This document shows positions 1-8,858 of a stretch of 64,000 nucleotides of DNA, in pieces. Source of the stretch: JAKZVK01 sp965248255. Lineage in GTDB: Bacteria > Acidobacteriota > Terriglobia > Bryobacterales > UBA6623. A program made the position numbers and the translations under genes. The stretch covers positions 2,914,001 through 2,978,000 of the forward strand of contig CBDFIW010000004.1 of NCBI GenBank assembly GCA_965248255.1, in the 5' to 3' direction. Every line of letters begins with the position of its first letter. The stretch's first letter is position 1. The notes below the pieces were generated by a model that saw nothing but the letters and a program-made list of their open reading frames with translations, was not told where the DNA came from and did not search any database.

Positions 1-410
1 CGCGAGGGCGTTGGCCGTGGTGGCGTACTCGCGCTTGCGAAGCGTCTCTGCGAAAGCAATGGCGCCGAGACCGACACTCAGCCCGATCGCGACGCGGACA
101 ATCGGGGGAATCAGACCGTGCTCGATGGCGTATCGCAAGAACATCACTGCCGCCAGCGCGAGGACGATGGCACCCAGCACGGCGGCCCCGCGAATGCCGA
201 TCCACTGCTCCCAGTCGACGCCGCTGGAAACAGGGGGCACGGCCTCAGGAGGTTGCTGGCCAGGGGGTGTTCGTTGCGGTTCCTGCGGCTTGAGGGGGGC
301 CGGTGGTGCTTTGGGGGTTGCCGGTGCAGCCGGAAAAGGAGGCGGAAAAGGAGGCGGCGCGGCCGCCTTGGCGGGCGCAGATTCCTTTGCGGGAGCTTCC
401 TCCGCAGGGA
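1..410 (-). pseudogene. DUF2339 membrane protein, middle fragment (cut by window edge and by a rearrangement)
   Basis: Read on the minus strand, this segment encodes a long Pro/Ala-rich linker, then a W-E-Q-W-I-G-I-R-G motif followed by two hydrophobic segments, ending at the window edge. That order (linker, 'W..WIG' motif, many membrane helices) is typical of DUF2339 multi-pass membrane proteins of unknown function. The N-terminal membrane anchor and coiled coil expected before the linker are missing here; a matching piece lies on the plus strand at 1776-1989. The reading frame differs from that of the methyltransferase fragment it abuts, so the long open frame running through both is not a real protein. 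Confidence 0.7.
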
Positions 411-1013
411 CTCGGGCCGCTTGGTGTGGTGATACGTCCCAAACGCCATGACGAGATCGAGGGTGTCGTCGGGGAGAGGGATCGACTCGGCGGGCGAGCA
501 GAGATAACGGATGTTGGTGTCGTGACCGAATGAAAGTTGTCGGATGTTTTGCTGGGTGATGCGCTGCGTCTGTTTGCTGACCTCGACGTGGTAAAGGTCT
601 TTGCACTCGGAACGCAGCATCATCGCCAACGAGTGGCCGGTGCCGCCTACCTCCATGCAGGTCTTGTCGCGAAGATCAATGTCCTTGAGTTCAGGAAGCA
701 TTCGGTGCGCGCTCTTGTTGAAGGATTTTCCACGGAAATAGTCCTGCACGGTGTCGGTGTGCTTTCGAAGCCGGCAAGTGGGAAATTCCTCTACATGCTC
801 ATCCCAGTAGTCGACTTCTTCTTGGAGAGCGCGGTGGGAGGGATTGCACGAGATGAAATCGAGAATGCCGCTGTCAGATTCAACGGTCAGGCCGCAGGGC
901 TCGCACCGTAGTGCCGCGAGGGGCTGTCTGCACTGAGGGCAGAGGTAAGCATCTGATACGGGGGAAACTTCGGCGGGCCGGTTGTCCAGGGCCAGTTTCG
1001 TCGTCGTCTGCAT
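411..1013 (-). pseudogene. SAM-dependent methyltransferase, N-terminal part only
   Basis: It starts at an ATG at 1013 and has a Zn-ribbon-like segment (C-P-Q-C then C-E-P-C, near residues 25-40), a GILDF motif, and a class I SAM-binding glycine motif (EVGGTGHS) near residue 118. It continues to a motif ending in AFGTYHH, where class I methyltransferases usually have their post-II region. The similarity stops there, at about 410-425, where DUF2339 sequence begins in another frame. Roughly 200 residues remain and the C-terminal part of the Rossmann fold is lost, so it is very probably non-functional. The exact junction is uncertain by some 15 bases. Confidence 0.7.
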
Positions 1014-1087
1014 GGATGGAGTTCCTTCGGGCTATCTTCCTGGGTATCTGGTGCAGCGTCCTCGAGGAATCGTTCGTGTAGGCCTGT

Positions 1088-1499
1088 GTGGGCACGATAT
1101 GTCGCTGAGCTGTCCAAATTAGCGCTGGCCAGTCGTTGTTGGACAAGGTAAGCCCTTTGCTTGCACTCAACGGGGATGGCACGCGTAGGGCAGACCCCCT
1201 CACTAGCGGGATGCTGTCCAAGATGCAGGCGCTAGACGCCTCGTAGCTTCCCCTACGCTCCTTCAGGGCTTGTCGCGATTTTGTTTCGGTGCCCCACGGT
1301 TCCGCCTGACGGCTCCACCGTGGGCTACTACCCTTCCGTCCGCTTCGCGGACTCGCCTCCTGTCTGGTCTGGTAGACCGAGATCAGAGTGAGGTTTTCGT
1401 CGAGCCCGTCCGATAACCCTACGTGTTGAGGCGAGCCAGGTGGGCAAGACATGGCGCTGAGACGCTAATTTGGACAAGTCAGCGAGATGTCGTGCCCAC
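1088..1499. mobile_element. MITE-like element with 37-bp terminal inverted repeats
   Basis: The sequence at 1088-1124 (starting GTGGGCACGATATGTCGCTG) reappears as its reverse complement at 1463-1499 with 4 mismatches in 37. No open frame inside resembles a transposase. The first ~21 bases of the left arm also occur a third time, in direct orientation, at 1440-1460, so 1440-1499 is itself an imperfect hairpin. The element encloses the structured repeat at 1261-1408. I see no clear target duplication. It fills most of the gap between 1014 and 1775; nothing else is recognisable there. Confidence 0.5.
1261..1408. repeat. Dispersed structured repeat, copy A (orphan)
   Basis: This ~148-bp segment aligns almost end to end with 26618-26766, which lies just downstream of the IS110-family transposase. 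It can form three successive short hairpins: CCCACGGT/ACCGTGGG, GTCCGC-TTC-GCGGAC and GGTCT/AGACC. No transposase lies next to this copy. It may be the surviving end of a lost IS110 element, or an independent mobile repeat. Confidence 0.6.
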
Positions 1500-1775
1500 G
1501 GGCTCGGCATGCCGGGACCGCATGGCAACGATATCTTCGAGACAATCCACCCGAGGAGATCGAGAAAGGGAACGTCTTGTTGGGAGCACCTTGTTGTGGG
1601 GATCGACGCCGGACCAGGGAATCTTTACGGAGGCATCCGGTGGGTGGGTGTTGCCGGGTCGAGCGTGGGCCACGTCGCGGAGCTGCCACGCCCCTGGGTC
1701 CCGCCACGTCGTAGTGCCTAAGGTGTACCACTGGGACCGGCATTCCCTTGGGTGGTGTTACGATAGTTCCGCCGC

Positions 1776-1989
1776 GTGGAATTCTTCCTCTTTCTTCTAA
1801 TTGTTGGGACGATCGGGGCGGTTTACGTCGCTTCGAAGCGGGCTCAAGAGCGATCTCGATCCAACGAAGAGCGCATCGCGAACGTCCGCGTCGAGATTCA
1901 GGCGACGCGGTCGGCGTTGCTTCGGCGCGTCTCGCTGCTGGAAGAGAAGCTACAAGAGCGGCGGGTGGCCGAGGCGCCGGCCGCGGCAG
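1776..1989 (+). pseudogene. DUF2339 protein, N-terminal fragment
   Basis: From a GTG at 1776 the frame gives a short hydrophobic anchor (starting M-E-F-F-L-F-L-L), then a charged coiled coil of about 45 residues and the start of an Ala/Pro-rich linker. This is the standard beginning of DUF2339 proteins. The similarity ends near 1989, where a DUF2147 sequence starts in a different frame. The missing linker and membrane part corresponds to what is found on the opposite strand at 1-410, so the two pieces probably come from one gene. Confidence 0.6.
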
Positions 1990-2307
1990 CTCCAGCCCAA
2001 GGTCGACCGCGACCATCCCGACCGCGCTCTGAGCGGCAGACCCCTCCTGGGACTTAAGATCCTCACGGGTCTTCTCTACACGGGCGACGGACAGTGGAAC
2101 AGCGGCCACATCTACGCCCCGGACACAGGCAGAACCTACAGGGCCCACGCACGGCTGACGAAAAACGGCACGCTCAAAGTGCGCGGCTACATCGGCATCT
2201 CACTCCTGGGCCGCACAATGGACTGGACCCGGCCGGCTGCCACTCCTGTTCCGGAGGTCTCGACGCGCATCACTACAGACCCGTCCCAACCACATGAGTT
2301 AAAGTGA
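1990..2307 (+). pseudogene. DUF2147 protein, C-terminal part
   Basis: The frame contains the conserved DUF2147 core: a D-x-x-P-D-x-A-L-x-x-R-P-L-x-G-L motif, then G-x-I-Y-x-P-x-T-G-x-T-Y, then T-L-K-V-R-G-Y-I-G and L-L-G-R-T. DUF2147 proteins are small exported proteins of unknown function, usually about 140 residues. About the first 50 residues, including the signal peptide, are missing because the DUF2339 N-terminal fragment has been joined here. A ~25-residue extension follows the last conserved motif. Confidence 0.65.
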
Positions 2308-2361
2308 CTGCCCTCTTGATGTTCCCAAGCTGGCGGAGGTGCATGATATCATTGGCACGCT

Positions 2362-3762
2362 ATGCACAGTCAAGCTTCTCGGCGAGGCTTTCTGCAGAGC
2401 GTTCCGCTCGGGGTCGCGGCCGGGTATGCCGCGGTTTCTCGGGGCGCAGGGGCGGTAACCGCCAGGGCGGCTGCACCGGCGGTCGTCGGGTCTTCCAGTA
2501 CGGATGTTAAGAGCGTCGACCGGACTTGGGTCGATGTGCCGTTCCGTCCCGTGCCCAAGCGCCACATGCACCGCGAGCGTCCGGGATGGACGCTGTTCGA
2601 AATCACCAAGGTCACGCTCGCCAACGGCGTCGTTGGCTTCGGCGAGTCGATGGTGCAGTACGGCGGGCAGCCCCTACGCGACGAAATCATCGGCCGAGTG
2701 CTCGGTCATCCCGCGGCAGAGCAAATGTGGGACGACTCGATCGGTCACGGTTTGCAAATGGCGCTATTCGACGCCGTCGGCAAGAGCAACGGCGTGCCGG
2801 TCCATCGGCTGTTGGGGCATCAGGTACGCGAACGTGCCTTCATGAGCTGGTGGGCGTGCGACCAGCCCGCCAAGGATTGGGTCATCGAATGCAAGGGCGC
2901 CGTGGCGCGCGGCTACACCGACTTCAAAGGGAAGGCACGCTCGTGGTTCGACCTCTTCGAGCAGTGCCGCGTGCTGACACCAGCGCTGCCGTCGCACTTC
3001 AAGATCGACTTCGACTTCAACTCGCTCCTGCTCGACTCCGCTCACGCGGGGCGGTACTTGGTGGGCCTCGAGCAATTCAAGAACCTGGCGATCTACGAAT
3101 CGCCGATCCCGCAGAACGACGTCGAGGGCAACAAGCTGCTGCGACGCAAGACCACGATTCCGATCGCGATGCACTACGGCAATCCGCCGATCATGACGGC
3201 GTTGCGCGAGGAAGTTTGCGACGGCTTCGTGATCGGAGGGGGCGCGGCGCGGGTCCTCAACAACGGCACGATCGCTGCAACGGCCGCCAAGCCATTCTGG
3301 CTGCAGATGGTCGGCACCGGTATCACCGCGACCTTCTCGATGCATTTCGCCGCCGTGCTGACCCACGCGCGCTGGCCGGCGGTAAACTGCAACAACCTCT
3401 ATGAGGAGCAGTTGGTGAAGCCCGCGATCCGCGTGGAGAACGGCTCGGCGAAGATTCCCGAAGCCCCGGGCCTGGGCGTGAACCTCGACGAAGACGCGGT
3501 CGAGCGCCACCGCATCGAACCCCTCACGAAGCGCCGCGAGCCCCGGACCGACATTCTGCTGGCGATACGCTTTCCTTCGGGCGCGACTAGCTACTACGTG
3601 AGTGCGCGGCAGTACCGGGCCGAGTTTCTGGCGGGGAAGCTGCCAGTGTTCGCCAAAGGCGTATACATGGAGCAGATCCCCAACAACGGCAGCCGCGAGT
3701 GGAAGGATTTGAATGCACGGGCTCAGGAAGGTGGCGTGCACTTGGGTGGAAGGCCACTTTAG
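2362..3762 (+). CDS. Tat-exported enolase-superfamily (mandelate racemase/muconate lactonizing type) protein
   Basis: This 466-residue protein starts with a twin-arginine signal (S-R-R-G-F-L) and an Ala-rich stretch, so it is probably exported folded. The rest fits the enolase superfamily barrel: a K-x-K-like DFKGKARSW motif, KIDFDFN (first metal Asp), IYESPIP (metal Glu), an H-containing IAMHYGNP strand and DGFVIGGG. Superfamily members abstract a proton next to a carboxylate, often to dehydrate or epimerise sugar acids; the substrate cannot be read from sequence. It is paralogous to the next gene and probably co-transcribed with it. A weak purine-rich site lies about 20 bases before the ATG. 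Confidence 0.85.
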   Translation: MHSQASRRGFLQSVPLGVAAGYAAVSRGAGAVTARAAAPAVVGSSSTDVKSVDRTWVDVPFRPVPKRHMHRERPGWTLFEITKVTLANGVVGFGESMVQYGGQPLRDEIIGRVLGHPAAEQMWDDSIGHGLQMALFDAVGKSNGVPVHRLLGHQVRERAFMSWWACDQPAKDWVIECKGAVARGYTDFKGKARSWFDLFEQCRVLTPALPSHFKIDFDFNSLLLDSAHAGRYLVGLEQFKNLAIYESPIPQNDVEGNKLLRRKTTIPIAMHYGNPPIMTALREEVCDGFVIGGGAARVLNNGTIAATAAKPFWLQMVGTGITATFSMHFAAVLTHARWPAVNCNNLYEEQLVKPAIRVENGSAKIPEAPGLGVNLDEDAVERHRIEPLTKRREPRTDILLAIRFPSGATSYYVSARQYRAEFLAGKLPVFAKGVYMEQIPNNGSREWKDLNARAQEGGVHLGGRPL

Positions 3763-3928
3763 GGACGGGTTTCGTGTCTCGTGTTCCAAGAAACGTGATT
3801 GGGGAATCAGAAAGCGAGCCGTGACCGTAATCGGAGCGGTTGCATCGAGACCGTGATCACTCCTTGGCAGCACGGAACAGCCCTAGTTGGTTCGGGCTCG
3901 TCCGGGTTAGGATTTGGAGGAAAAAGTT

Positions 3929-5308
3929 ATGAGACCGAAGCTGACTCGCAGGAACTGGTTCCGTCGCTGTGCCGCGGGGGGTGCCGTGTCATTGGCCTCT
4001 GCGGTTCCGGGAGCGCGGCCCGTGGCGGCCTCCGCCATGGCACCGGCTGTGGTCGGCAATTCGAACATGTCGGTCAAGAGCGTCGAGCAGATCTTCATCG
4101 ACCTGCCGTTCAAGCCCGTGCCCAAGCGCCATCAATACCGCGAGTTCAACCATGAGGGGCGTCGCTTTAAGACGCTCTACAAGGTGCATCTCGCCAACGG
4201 CGTCACCGGTATCGGCGAGGGCAGCCTTGGAGACGACGCGTTGAAGCGGGTCGTCGGGCAGAACGCCGCCGATCACATGTGGGATGACTCCGTCGGTAGC
4301 GGCCTGCAGATTGCTTTGTTCGACGCCGTCGCCCGGACCAACGACGTACCTATCTATCGCTTACTGGGCAACAAGGTTCGGGACCGCGCTTTCCTGAGCT
4401 GGTGGGCGGTCGACATGCCGGGTACGGATTGGGTGCTCGAATGCAAAGAGGCGGTTTCGAAGGGCTACACCTCGTTTAAGGGCAAGGCTCGATCTTGGTT
4501 CGACCTCATCGATCAATGTGACGTATTGGCGCCCACGCTGCCGAAGCACTTCAAGATCGACTTCGACTTCAACTCATTGCTGCTCGACAGCGCCCACGCC
4601 GGACGGTATCTGGTCGAGTTGGAACGGTTCTCGAACATTGCGATCTACGAAACGCCCATCCCGCAGCAAGACGTGGAAGGCAACAGACTTCTACGAACGA
4701 AGACCCGCATCCCGATCGCCATGCACTACGGCAACCCACCGATCATGACGGCATTGCGTGAGGAGGTCTGCGACGGATTCGTTGTAGGCGGTGGAGCGAA
4801 GGGCGTGATCGAAGCCGGGACGATCGCCGCCACCGCCAGCAAGTCGTTCTGGCTACAGTTGACCGGCAGTGGGGTGACGGCGGCGTGGGCGCTCCATTTG
4901 GCCGCAGTGCTCACCCACGCGCGATGGCCCGCGATCAACTTGAACCACATGTTCGTCTCCGACATGGTCAAGCCGGTGATCAAGCTGGCGAACGGATCGG
5001 CGCAGATCCCCGACACGCCGGGCCTGGGATACGAGCTCGACGAGGACGCGCTCGAGAAGTACCGCATCGATCGATTCCCCGACCGTCCTCGGCCCAACAA
5101 GCTTTACGCGATTCGCTGGCCGTCAGGCGCGACCAGCTACTACCGCAACGCCGATGAGTTCCGTGCGGAGTTTGTCGCGGGCAAGTTGCCGGTGTTCGCC
5201 CGCGGGGTTTACATGGAAGAGGTCATCGACAACGGCGGCCGCCAATGGAAGGACTTACACGCCAAGGTGCAGAGCGGCGGAGTTCACATGGGGGGCCGGC
5301 CGCTGTAG
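3929..5308 (+). CDS. Tat-exported enolase-superfamily protein, second paralogue
   Basis: The protein closely resembles the preceding one along its whole length, with the same KGKARSW, KIDFDFN, IYETPIP, IAMHYGNPPIM and C-D-G-F-V motifs and a shared GGVHMGGRPL-like C terminus. I chose the ATG at 3929 because a strong GGAGG lies at 3916-3920; an in-frame TTG at 3914 is less likely. The N terminus has the Tat motif T-R-R-N-W-F. Tandem duplication with divergence suggests related but distinct sugar-acid substrates, which is inference. The pair is separated by about 165 bp. Confidence 0.87.
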   Translation: MRPKLTRRNWFRRCAAGGAVSLASAVPGARPVAASAMAPAVVGNSNMSVKSVEQIFIDLPFKPVPKRHQYREFNHEGRRFKTLYKVHLANGVTGIGEGSLGDDALKRVVGQNAADHMWDDSVGSGLQIALFDAVARTNDVPIYRLLGNKVRDRAFLSWWAVDMPGTDWVLECKEAVSKGYTSFKGKARSWFDLIDQCDVLAPTLPKHFKIDFDFNSLLLDSAHAGRYLVELERFSNIAIYETPIPQQDVEGNRLLRTKTRIPIAMHYGNPPIMTALREEVCDGFVVGGGAKGVIEAGTIAATASKSFWLQLTGSGVTAAWALHLAAVLTHARWPAINLNHMFVSDMVKPVIKLANGSAQIPDTPGLGYELDEDALEKYRIDRFPDRPRPNKLYAIRWPSGATSYYRNADEFRAEFVAGKLPVFARGVYMEEVIDNGGRQWKDLHAKVQSGGVHMGGRPL

Positions 5309-5946
5309 CGCGGGGTCTGCCGGGGCGAGGCGGTTCGACCGGAGTTTCGACCGTCGGGCGGCTGCCTTACGCGGCGGGGCGGTTCCTTTCAAAGCGCGTT
5401 TCCCGAGACACGTGAGCTGTGTCTTCGCGAGGCGTGCTCACAGCTCGAAAAGAACGGCCAAACAAACCCAATCTGCACGCATCTCCCTAGGGTCAGAGAG
5501 CCGGGCCTCACGCCGTCCGCGCCCCGCACTTCAAGGTCGCGGCTCAGCGCACAACAAAAGCCGCGAAACGAACCCATTTCTACTGAACCAATGTGGAATC
5601 AGTGTCTTGTACGAGTCGAAGCGGAGCCCACCGGGGAGTGTTAAGCCAAGGGCCAGCACAGACGCCCAAACAAACCCAATCTCTCCTAACCCAATTGGAA
5701 TGAGGGAGCTGGAAGCCGGCTGTGCCGTACCCTTCCGCGGGCGGCTGACTGCTTGCCCCTTATCTCCCGGCCCCCAAAAGGCACTGACGTGACGGCGAAA
5801 CAAACCCAATTTCGAGCAGGCATAGGCACCGGAGCCCAGTAGCGGCCTGCCAGAGCGAACGGCAGCCGTCGCTAGCGCTTCGCGCTCGGCCACTTGCCTG
5901 ACCGACGCCGCGATCACAGCCGACCAACACGCGCGACGGTATACTA
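5309..5946. repeat. Intergenic region with four AAACAAACCCAAT-type repeats
   Basis: No convincing gene lies here. A motif close to CGAAACAAACCCAATCTCT recurs at about 5458, 5564, 5666 and 5796, spaced 102-130 bp, all in the same orientation. Two copies continue with a further shared segment (CTAACCCAATTGG / CTGAACCAATGTGG). Short overlapping open frames are produced by these repeats and are not genes. Confidence 0.6.
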
Positions 5947-7305
5947 ATGTTGGGCAGTCTAATGAAACAAGGCCACTTAGGTTGGCTGTTCCGACGGATG
6001 GTGCCGCCGGTCCTGTGTGTCTTTGCCTGCTACGGACAGTCCCCGAAAGTCCTCCAGGTCGACGTTGAGCATGTTGTTCACCCTCTGACCGTCGAGATCG
6101 TCTCGCAGGCCACCGCGCAGGCGGAGGCCGACGGCGCCGCCGCCGTGCTTATTCGCTTGAACACGCCCGGCGGGCTGCTCTCGGCGACGCAGCAGGTGAT
6201 CCAAACCATCGTCGCCTCGAAGGTTCCGGTCATCACTTACGTCGCGCCGAGCGGCGGGCGGGCGGCCTCAGCGGGCTTCATGATCCTGATCGCCGGCGAC
6301 GTCGCGGCCATGGCGCCCGGTACAAACAGCGGGGCGGCTCATCCGGTGCTCATGGCGGGTGAGATGGACGACGTTATGAAGCAGAAGGTCGAAAACGATG
6401 CGGCGGCTTCGGTGCGCGCCATGGCCGACAAGCGCGGACGGAATCCGGAGCTGGCCGAAAAGGCCGTGCGCGAAAGCAAGGCCTTCACCGAGCGAGAGGC
6501 CCTTGATTCGAAGCTCATTGATCTGATCGCCGATGACCCCGCCGCCCTCATCAAGCAGCTTGACGGCAGGACCATAAAGCGTTTTGACGGGTCCGAGGAG
6601 ACGTTATCGCTCGCCGGGGCTTCGATCACGAACTTCGAGTTGAGCTACCGACAGACCATCTTGCTGTCGCTCATCAACCCCAACCTGGCCTTTGTTCTGC
6701 TGATTCTGGGCCTGGTCGGAATCTACGTGGAGTTCACGAATCCGGGGCTGATCATTCCCGGCGTGGCGGGCGGGATTCTGGCGATTGTCGGCGCCATGGC
6801 GCTGACTCTGTTGCCCATCAACTGGGCGGGGGCGGCGCTGATCGTGCTGGGGCTCGCCTGCTTCATCCTCGAGGCCACCATCACTTCGGGGGGCTTGCTT
6901 GCCGGGGGAGGAGTGATCGCCATGACCCTGGGCGCCGTCATGCTGGTCGACACCGAGGTTCCGGAACTCTCGATCGATTGGGGGACGGCCATCGGAGTGA
7001 CGTTGCCGTTCGCGGCGATCACGGTATTCTTGCTGCAGCTTGCGGTCAAGTCGTTTCGGTACAAGGTTGCGACCGGTTCGGAGGGGATGGTCGGCGAGAC
7101 GGGTGTGGCCAAGACGGACGTACATAGGGCCGGCCGCGTCTTCGTGCACGGAGAATGGTGGAACGCCCGCTCCGACGAGCCGATCGCCGAGGGACAGCCG
7201 GTTCGAGTTGTGGGCATGGATGGGCTGCTGCTCAAGGTGCAAGCACGTAACGGCCGCATGGAGCAGACGCCGATCCCGGACGAAAGTTCAGTGGGCGCCG
7301 CCTAG
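5947..7305 (+). CDS. nfeD: NfeD family protein, long form with ClpP-like protease domain
   Basis: The 452-residue product has the architecture of full-length NfeD: a signal/anchor, a ClpP-class (S49-like) domain (LNTPGG, then P-S-G-G-R-A-A-S-A-G with the candidate catalytic Ser, residues ~50-230), four or five membrane helices (~240-375), and a C-terminal OB-fold NfeD domain ending near residue 440. Long NfeD proteins cleave stomatin-type partners in the membrane. The next gene encodes such a partner, the usual nfeD-slipin pairing, so the two probably act together in membrane quality control. The start follows an A/T-rich stretch; ATG 5962 is also possible. Confidence 0.9.
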   Translation: MLGSLMKQGHLGWLFRRMVPPVLCVFACYGQSPKVLQVDVEHVVHPLTVEIVSQATAQAEADGAAAVLIRLNTPGGLLSATQQVIQTIVASKVPVITYVAPSGGRAASAGFMILIAGDVAAMAPGTNSGAAHPVLMAGEMDDVMKQKVENDAAASVRAMADKRGRNPELAEKAVRESKAFTEREALDSKLIDLIADDPAALIKQLDGRTIKRFDGSEETLSLAGASITNFELSYRQTILLSLINPNLAFVLLILGLVGIYVEFTNPGLIIPGVAGGILAIVGAMALTLLPINWAGAALIVLGLACFILEATITSGGLLAGGGVIAMTLGAVMLVDTEVPELSIDWGTAIGVTLPFAAITVFLLQLAVKSFRYKVATGSEGMVGETGVAKTDVHRAGRVFVHGEWWNARSDEPIAEGQPVRVVGMDGLLLKVQARNGRMEQTPIPDESSVGAA

Positions 7306-7395
7306 GCGTCTGATCCAATCGAAGACCTCGCTAGTGACGTGCCGCAGGGAAGCAGGTAGTCTAGAGGGCGTCCCGGCAGATCCAGGAGGAGAGTT

Positions 7396-8199
7396 ATGGG
7401 ATTCAATGTGACTTGGGTGTTTTTCTTCATCATCATTCTGTACCTGCTCAACTGCATCAAGATCTTGCCCGAGTACGAACGCGGCGTGATCTTCCGGCTA
7501 GGGCGCCTGCTGCCTAACCCCAAAGGACCGGGCCTGGTGCTGGTCTTTGCGCCGATCGACCGCATCGTCCGCATCTCGCTCCGCATCGAGACGATGGACG
7601 TTCCGTCGCAGGACGTCGTCACGCGAGACAACGTGACTGTCAAGGTCAGCGCGGTGGTCTTTTTCCGGGTGATCGACCCGGCCAAGTCGGTCGTCGCGGT
7701 CGCTCACTACGTCCACGCGACCTCCCAGCTCGCACAGACGCGCCTGCGGGCGATTCTCGGCGAGGCCGACCTCGATGAGCTGCTCAGCGAGAGGGAGAAG
7801 CTGAACGCTCGCGTTCAGGAGACCCTCGACGAGCAGACGGAGCCCTGGGGCATCAAGGTGCAGGCTGTCGAGGTCAAGAACGTCGACCTGCCCGACCAGA
7901 TGATCCGCGCTATTGCCAGGCAGGCCGAAGCCGAGCGTGAACGGCGCGCCAAGGTGATCCATGCCGATGGCGAACTGCAGGCCGCTGGAAAGCTGACCGA
8001 GGCGGCCCGCTTGCTTTCAAGCCAGCCTGCATCGATCACCCTCCGCTACCTGCAAACGTTGACCGACATCGGCACCGAGAAGAACACGACCGTAGTGTTC
8101 CCGCTGCCCATCGACCTTTTCCGTGGCATCACCAACTGGGCGGCCCAGTTGGGCGAAGGGACGGGCGAGGGAGAGGGCTCCGGCTCAGGGCAGGTGTAA
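7396..8199 (+). CDS. Slipin/stomatin-like SPFH-domain protein
   Basis: This 267-residue protein has one N-terminal membrane hairpin (residues 5-22) followed by an SPFH/band-7 domain (E-Y-E-R-G-V-I-F-R-L-G-R, S-Q-D-V-V-T-R-D-N-V, V-K-N-V-D-L-P) and a helical tail (A-E-A-E-R-E-R-R-A). It probably oligomerises in the inner membrane as the scaffold/substrate of the NfeD protease encoded upstream. A strong AGGAGGAG lies 5-12 bases before the ATG. The pair is probably one transcription unit despite a 90-bp gap. Confidence 0.92.
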   Translation: MGFNVTWVFFFIIILYLLNCIKILPEYERGVIFRLGRLLPNPKGPGLVLVFAPIDRIVRISLRIETMDVPSQDVVTRDNVTVKVSAVVFFRVIDPAKSVVAVAHYVHATSQLAQTRLRAILGEADLDELLSEREKLNARVQETLDEQTEPWGIKVQAVEVKNVDLPDQMIRAIARQAEAERERRAKVIHADGELQAAGKLTEAARLLSSQPASITLRYLQTLTDIGTEKNTTVVFPLPIDLFRGITNWAAQLGEGTGEGEGSGSGQV

Positions 8200-8231
8200 C
8201 CAAAACAAAATCGGGGTAAAATGTTATTACT

Positions 8232-8858
8232 ATGTCCCCCCAAGAAGAGGAAGAGTTCGAACTGGTCCTCGGGAACAAGCAGCTCCTGAGTCTGTTTTTC
8301 GTCGTCGTCGTTCTGTTTGCGATCTTCTTCTCGTTCGGCTACATGGTTGGGTTTGGCCGAGGCCAACAGGATCGAGTAGCCACGATCGCAGAGGCGGAGC
8401 CCGCCGCCGAGGAGCCCGGCGGTGTTCGGATTCCCGATGCATTGCTTGAGGATGTCCCTAAGGAGCCGGTCGCGGCTCCGGAACGGGTGACGCCCGCGCG
8501 CGCGGAGGTGCGTCAGAAGCCGCCGCCGGCGCGCGGTGTGCGGACCGAGCCTGCGGCGAGACCCAAAGCGCCGCCCAGGGTTTCGCGGCCGAAACCGCGG
8601 CCGGCGGCAAGCGGCGCCGCCGGCGCGGCGATCGCCCACTCGATCCACATCCAGGTGGCGGCGATGCGGGTCCGTGCGGACGCCCAGATGCTAGTCGGCA
8701 AGCTGCGCGCCAAGAACTATCCGGTAGCGCTCTATGCCCAAGCGGGCGACGGCTGGTATCGTGTGGTGATCGGGCCGTTTCCGAACGCCGATTCGGCGAA
8801 GGCCGAGCAGAGGAAACTCGCCGCCGACGGGTTCAAGACGATCCTGCGGCGTCCCTAG
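8232..8858 (+). CDS. SPOR-domain membrane protein
   Basis: The 208-residue product has an acidic N terminus, one membrane helix (residues ~19-40), a long Pro/Ala/Arg-rich linker, and a C-terminal SPOR domain (residues ~135-208: IHIQVAAMR, then WYRVVIGPF, then AEQRKLAADGF). SPOR domains bind denuded glycan strands of septal peptidoglycan, so a cell-envelope or division role is likely. It starts 33 bp after the slipin gene. Confidence 0.85.
   Translation: MSPQEEEEFELVLGNKQLLSLFFVVVVLFAIFFSFGYMVGFGRGQQDRVATIAEAEPAAEEPGGVRIPDALLEDVPKEPVAAPERVTPARAEVRQKPPPARGVRTEPAARPKAPPRVSRPKPRPAASGAAGAAIAHSIHIQVAAMRVRADAQMLVGKLRAKNYPVALYAQAGDGWYRVVIGPFPNADSAKAEQRKLAADGFKTILRRP

Noticed and set aside
144..1013. 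A continuous 289-codon frame
   Set aside because: It joins a methyltransferase N terminus to out-of-frame DUF2339 sequence; the last ~90 residues are a low-complexity Pro/Arg artefact.
5154..5792. A 212-codon plus-strand frame after the second enolase-family gene
   Set aside because: It overlaps the real gene in another frame and then runs through the AAACAAACCCAAT repeats; no family or codon pattern supports it.
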